Shown here in pieces: positions 63,153-64,000 of a stretch of 64,000 nucleotides of DNA (the first letter of the stretch is position 1; each line of letters begins with the position of its first letter). A program made the translations under genes and the position numbers. The stretch spans positions 124,001-188,000 of the forward strand of contig JAIXWG010000031.1 of the NCBI GenBank assembly GCA_027482245.1. Reading direction: 5' to 3'. The notes under the pieces are model-generated. The model saw nothing but the letters and a program-made list of their open reading frames with translations. It did not search any database and was not told where the DNA came from. The stretch is from Acetobacteraceae bacterium. GTDB lineage: Bacteria > Pseudomonadota > Alphaproteobacteria > Acetobacterales > Acetobacteraceae.

Positions 63153-63932
63153 ATGAATGGCGAAACAGCGCCGCTGGCGAAGAGGGCCATGCCCGACATC
63201 GCGCTGGTGCCGAATGACCGGCCCTGGCGTTGGCTCGCGGCCGGTTGGCAGGACCTGATGGCGGTGCCGCATCTCGGCTTCGTCTATGGCGGCGCCACGG
63301 TTGTCGCGGGCTGGGTGCTGGTCGTTCTGCTGCTGCAACTCGGCAGCGCCTGGGCGATCCTGCCGGCGACCGCTGGCTTCTTCGTCGTCGCGCCGCTGCT
63401 CGGCGCCGGGCTCTACGAGGTCAGCCGGCGGCGGGAGACGGGGGAGGAGACCAGCTTCCTTGCCTGTGCCGCTGCCTTCCGGCGCAACGGCACGCAGCTC
63501 GCGTTGATCGGCGCGGCGCTGCTGCTGATCCATCTGTTCTGGATCCGCATCGCGGGGCTGCTCTTCGCGCTGTTCTTCGGCCTCGGCTTCTCCCCGGCCA
63601 TCGAGACGCTGCCGATCGCGATGCTGCGTTCCGACAACCTGCTGCCCTTCCTGATCATCGGCACGGGCTTCGGCTTCGTGCTGGCCTGCGTCTCCTTCGC
63701 CATCTCCGCCGTGTCGATCCCGATGATCATCGATCGCGACATCTCCGCCTTCGAGGCCGTCGCCGTTTCCGTCACCGCGGTGACGCGCAACTGGCGGGCC
63801 ATGGCGCTATGGGCCGGGCTGATCGTGGTGTTCACGGCGATGGCGCTGGTGCCCTTCTTCTTCGGCCTCGCGCTGGTCCTGCCGCTGATCGGGCATGCGA
63901 CCTGGCACGCCTATCGTGACGTGGTGCGCTGA
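63153..63932 (+). CDS. DUF2189 integral membrane protein
   Basis: A 259-residue membrane protein with about six helices. The DUF2189 pattern is seen in WLAAGWQDLMAVPHLGFVYG, PLLGAGLYEVSRRRETGEE, FGFVLACVSFAISAVSIPMI and the final GLALVLPLIGHATWHAYRDV. The family is often found beside respiratory genes, and its function is unknown. It is divergent from ccoN across a shared FNR box. Confidence 0.88.
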   Translation: MNGETAPLAKRAMPDIALVPNDRPWRWLAAGWQDLMAVPHLGFVYGGATVVAGWVLVVLLLQLGSAWAILPATAGFFVVAPLLGAGLYEVSRRRETGEETSFLACAAAFRRNGTQLALIGAALLLIHLFWIRIAGLLFALFFGLGFSPAIETLPIAMLRSDNLLPFLIIGTGFGFVLACVSFAISAVSIPMIIDRDISAFEAVAVSVTAVTRNWRAMALWAGLIVVFTAMALVPFFFGLALVLPLIGHATWHAYRDVVR

Positions 63933-64000
63933 CTACAGCAGGATGATGTCGGCGGCGCCGAGCGTTGTGGGCGAGATGCCGGACAGCAGCACGCTGTGCC
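63933..64000 (-). CDS. C-terminal end of a partial gene
   Basis: The minus strand has an open frame ending at TAG 63933, reading SVLLSGISPTTLGAADIILL. A hydrophobic end of the type VxLxGV-x-LxxADFIL is common in RTX/hemolysin-type calcium-binding proteins, but 22 codons are too few for a firm call. Its stop is directly adjacent to the DUF2189 stop. Confidence 0.35.
   Translation of the reverse strand, partial: HSVLLSGISPTTLGAADIILL

Overview
The window is a 64 kb piece of a very GC-rich (visibly about 70 percent), densely coding alphaproteobacterial chromosome. Gene content (MmcB, ChpT-like phosphotransferase, Coq7, DUF3553, short-form HisG, FixGHIS/CcoNOQP, Rrf2 and TRAP/Liv transporters) and codon use fit an aerobic, probably motile member of the Rhodospirillales, most likely Acetobacteraceae (Roseomonas-like). 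That placement is inference from gene families, not a database match. There is no prophage, no recognisable transposase and no CRISPR array.

Layout. 1-2.1 kb: start of an ATM1-type ABC exporter, a Nudix hydrolase, an Rrf2 regulator and mmcB. 2.2-4.5 kb: hldE (LPS heptose) and a metallophosphatase. 4.6-6.9 kb: two overlapping paralogous genes of unknown function that look like degenerate GGDEF/EAL-type proteins. 7-11.4 kb: an ABC-2 exporter, a GH1-like glycosidase, a histidine phosphatase and a SYLF protein. 11.6-15.9 kb: divergent glycosyltransferases, the second followed by an Hpt protein and a sigma-54-type response regulator. 15.9-23.8 kb: acetyltransferases, amidase, ferredoxin-NADP reductase and a TRAP transporter operon with a hydratase-like gene. 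23.8-31.4 kb: a methionine/cobalamin/metal neighbourhood: a small CxCC protein divergent from an ArsR-methyltransferase regulator, metH, a CDF metal exporter, an orphan TonB and a PduO-type cobalamin adenosyltransferase. 31.6-35.7 kb: GST, dsbB, coq7, HNH nuclease, esterase and gluQRS. 35.8-39.7 kb: livFGMH branched-chain amino-acid-type ABC transporter. 40-48.6 kb: an orphan gene, tRNA-Phe, yacG-rng-maf-infA, hisD-hisG, nadK, moaA, TauE and DUF3553. 48.8-54.9 kb: a chemotaxis-type operon (ChpT-like, CheA hybrid, CheW, CheY, CheB, CheR) with no receptor gene. 55-63 kb: the complete cbb3 oxidase and assembly operon ccoNOQP-ccoGHIS, with a perfect FNR/FixK box upstream, then a DUF2189 membrane protein.

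Most operons use ATGA, GTGA or TGATG stop/start overlaps, which point to translational coupling. The most unusual non-coding signals are three intergenic copies of a two-hairpin element whose stems differ by compensatory changes, a palindrome at the regulator start upstream of metH, and short tandem duplications sitting on start or stop codons. The best candidates for undescribed biology are the tandem degenerate GGDEF/EAL-like pair, the small CxCC protein beside the metH regulator, and the two-hairpin element family.
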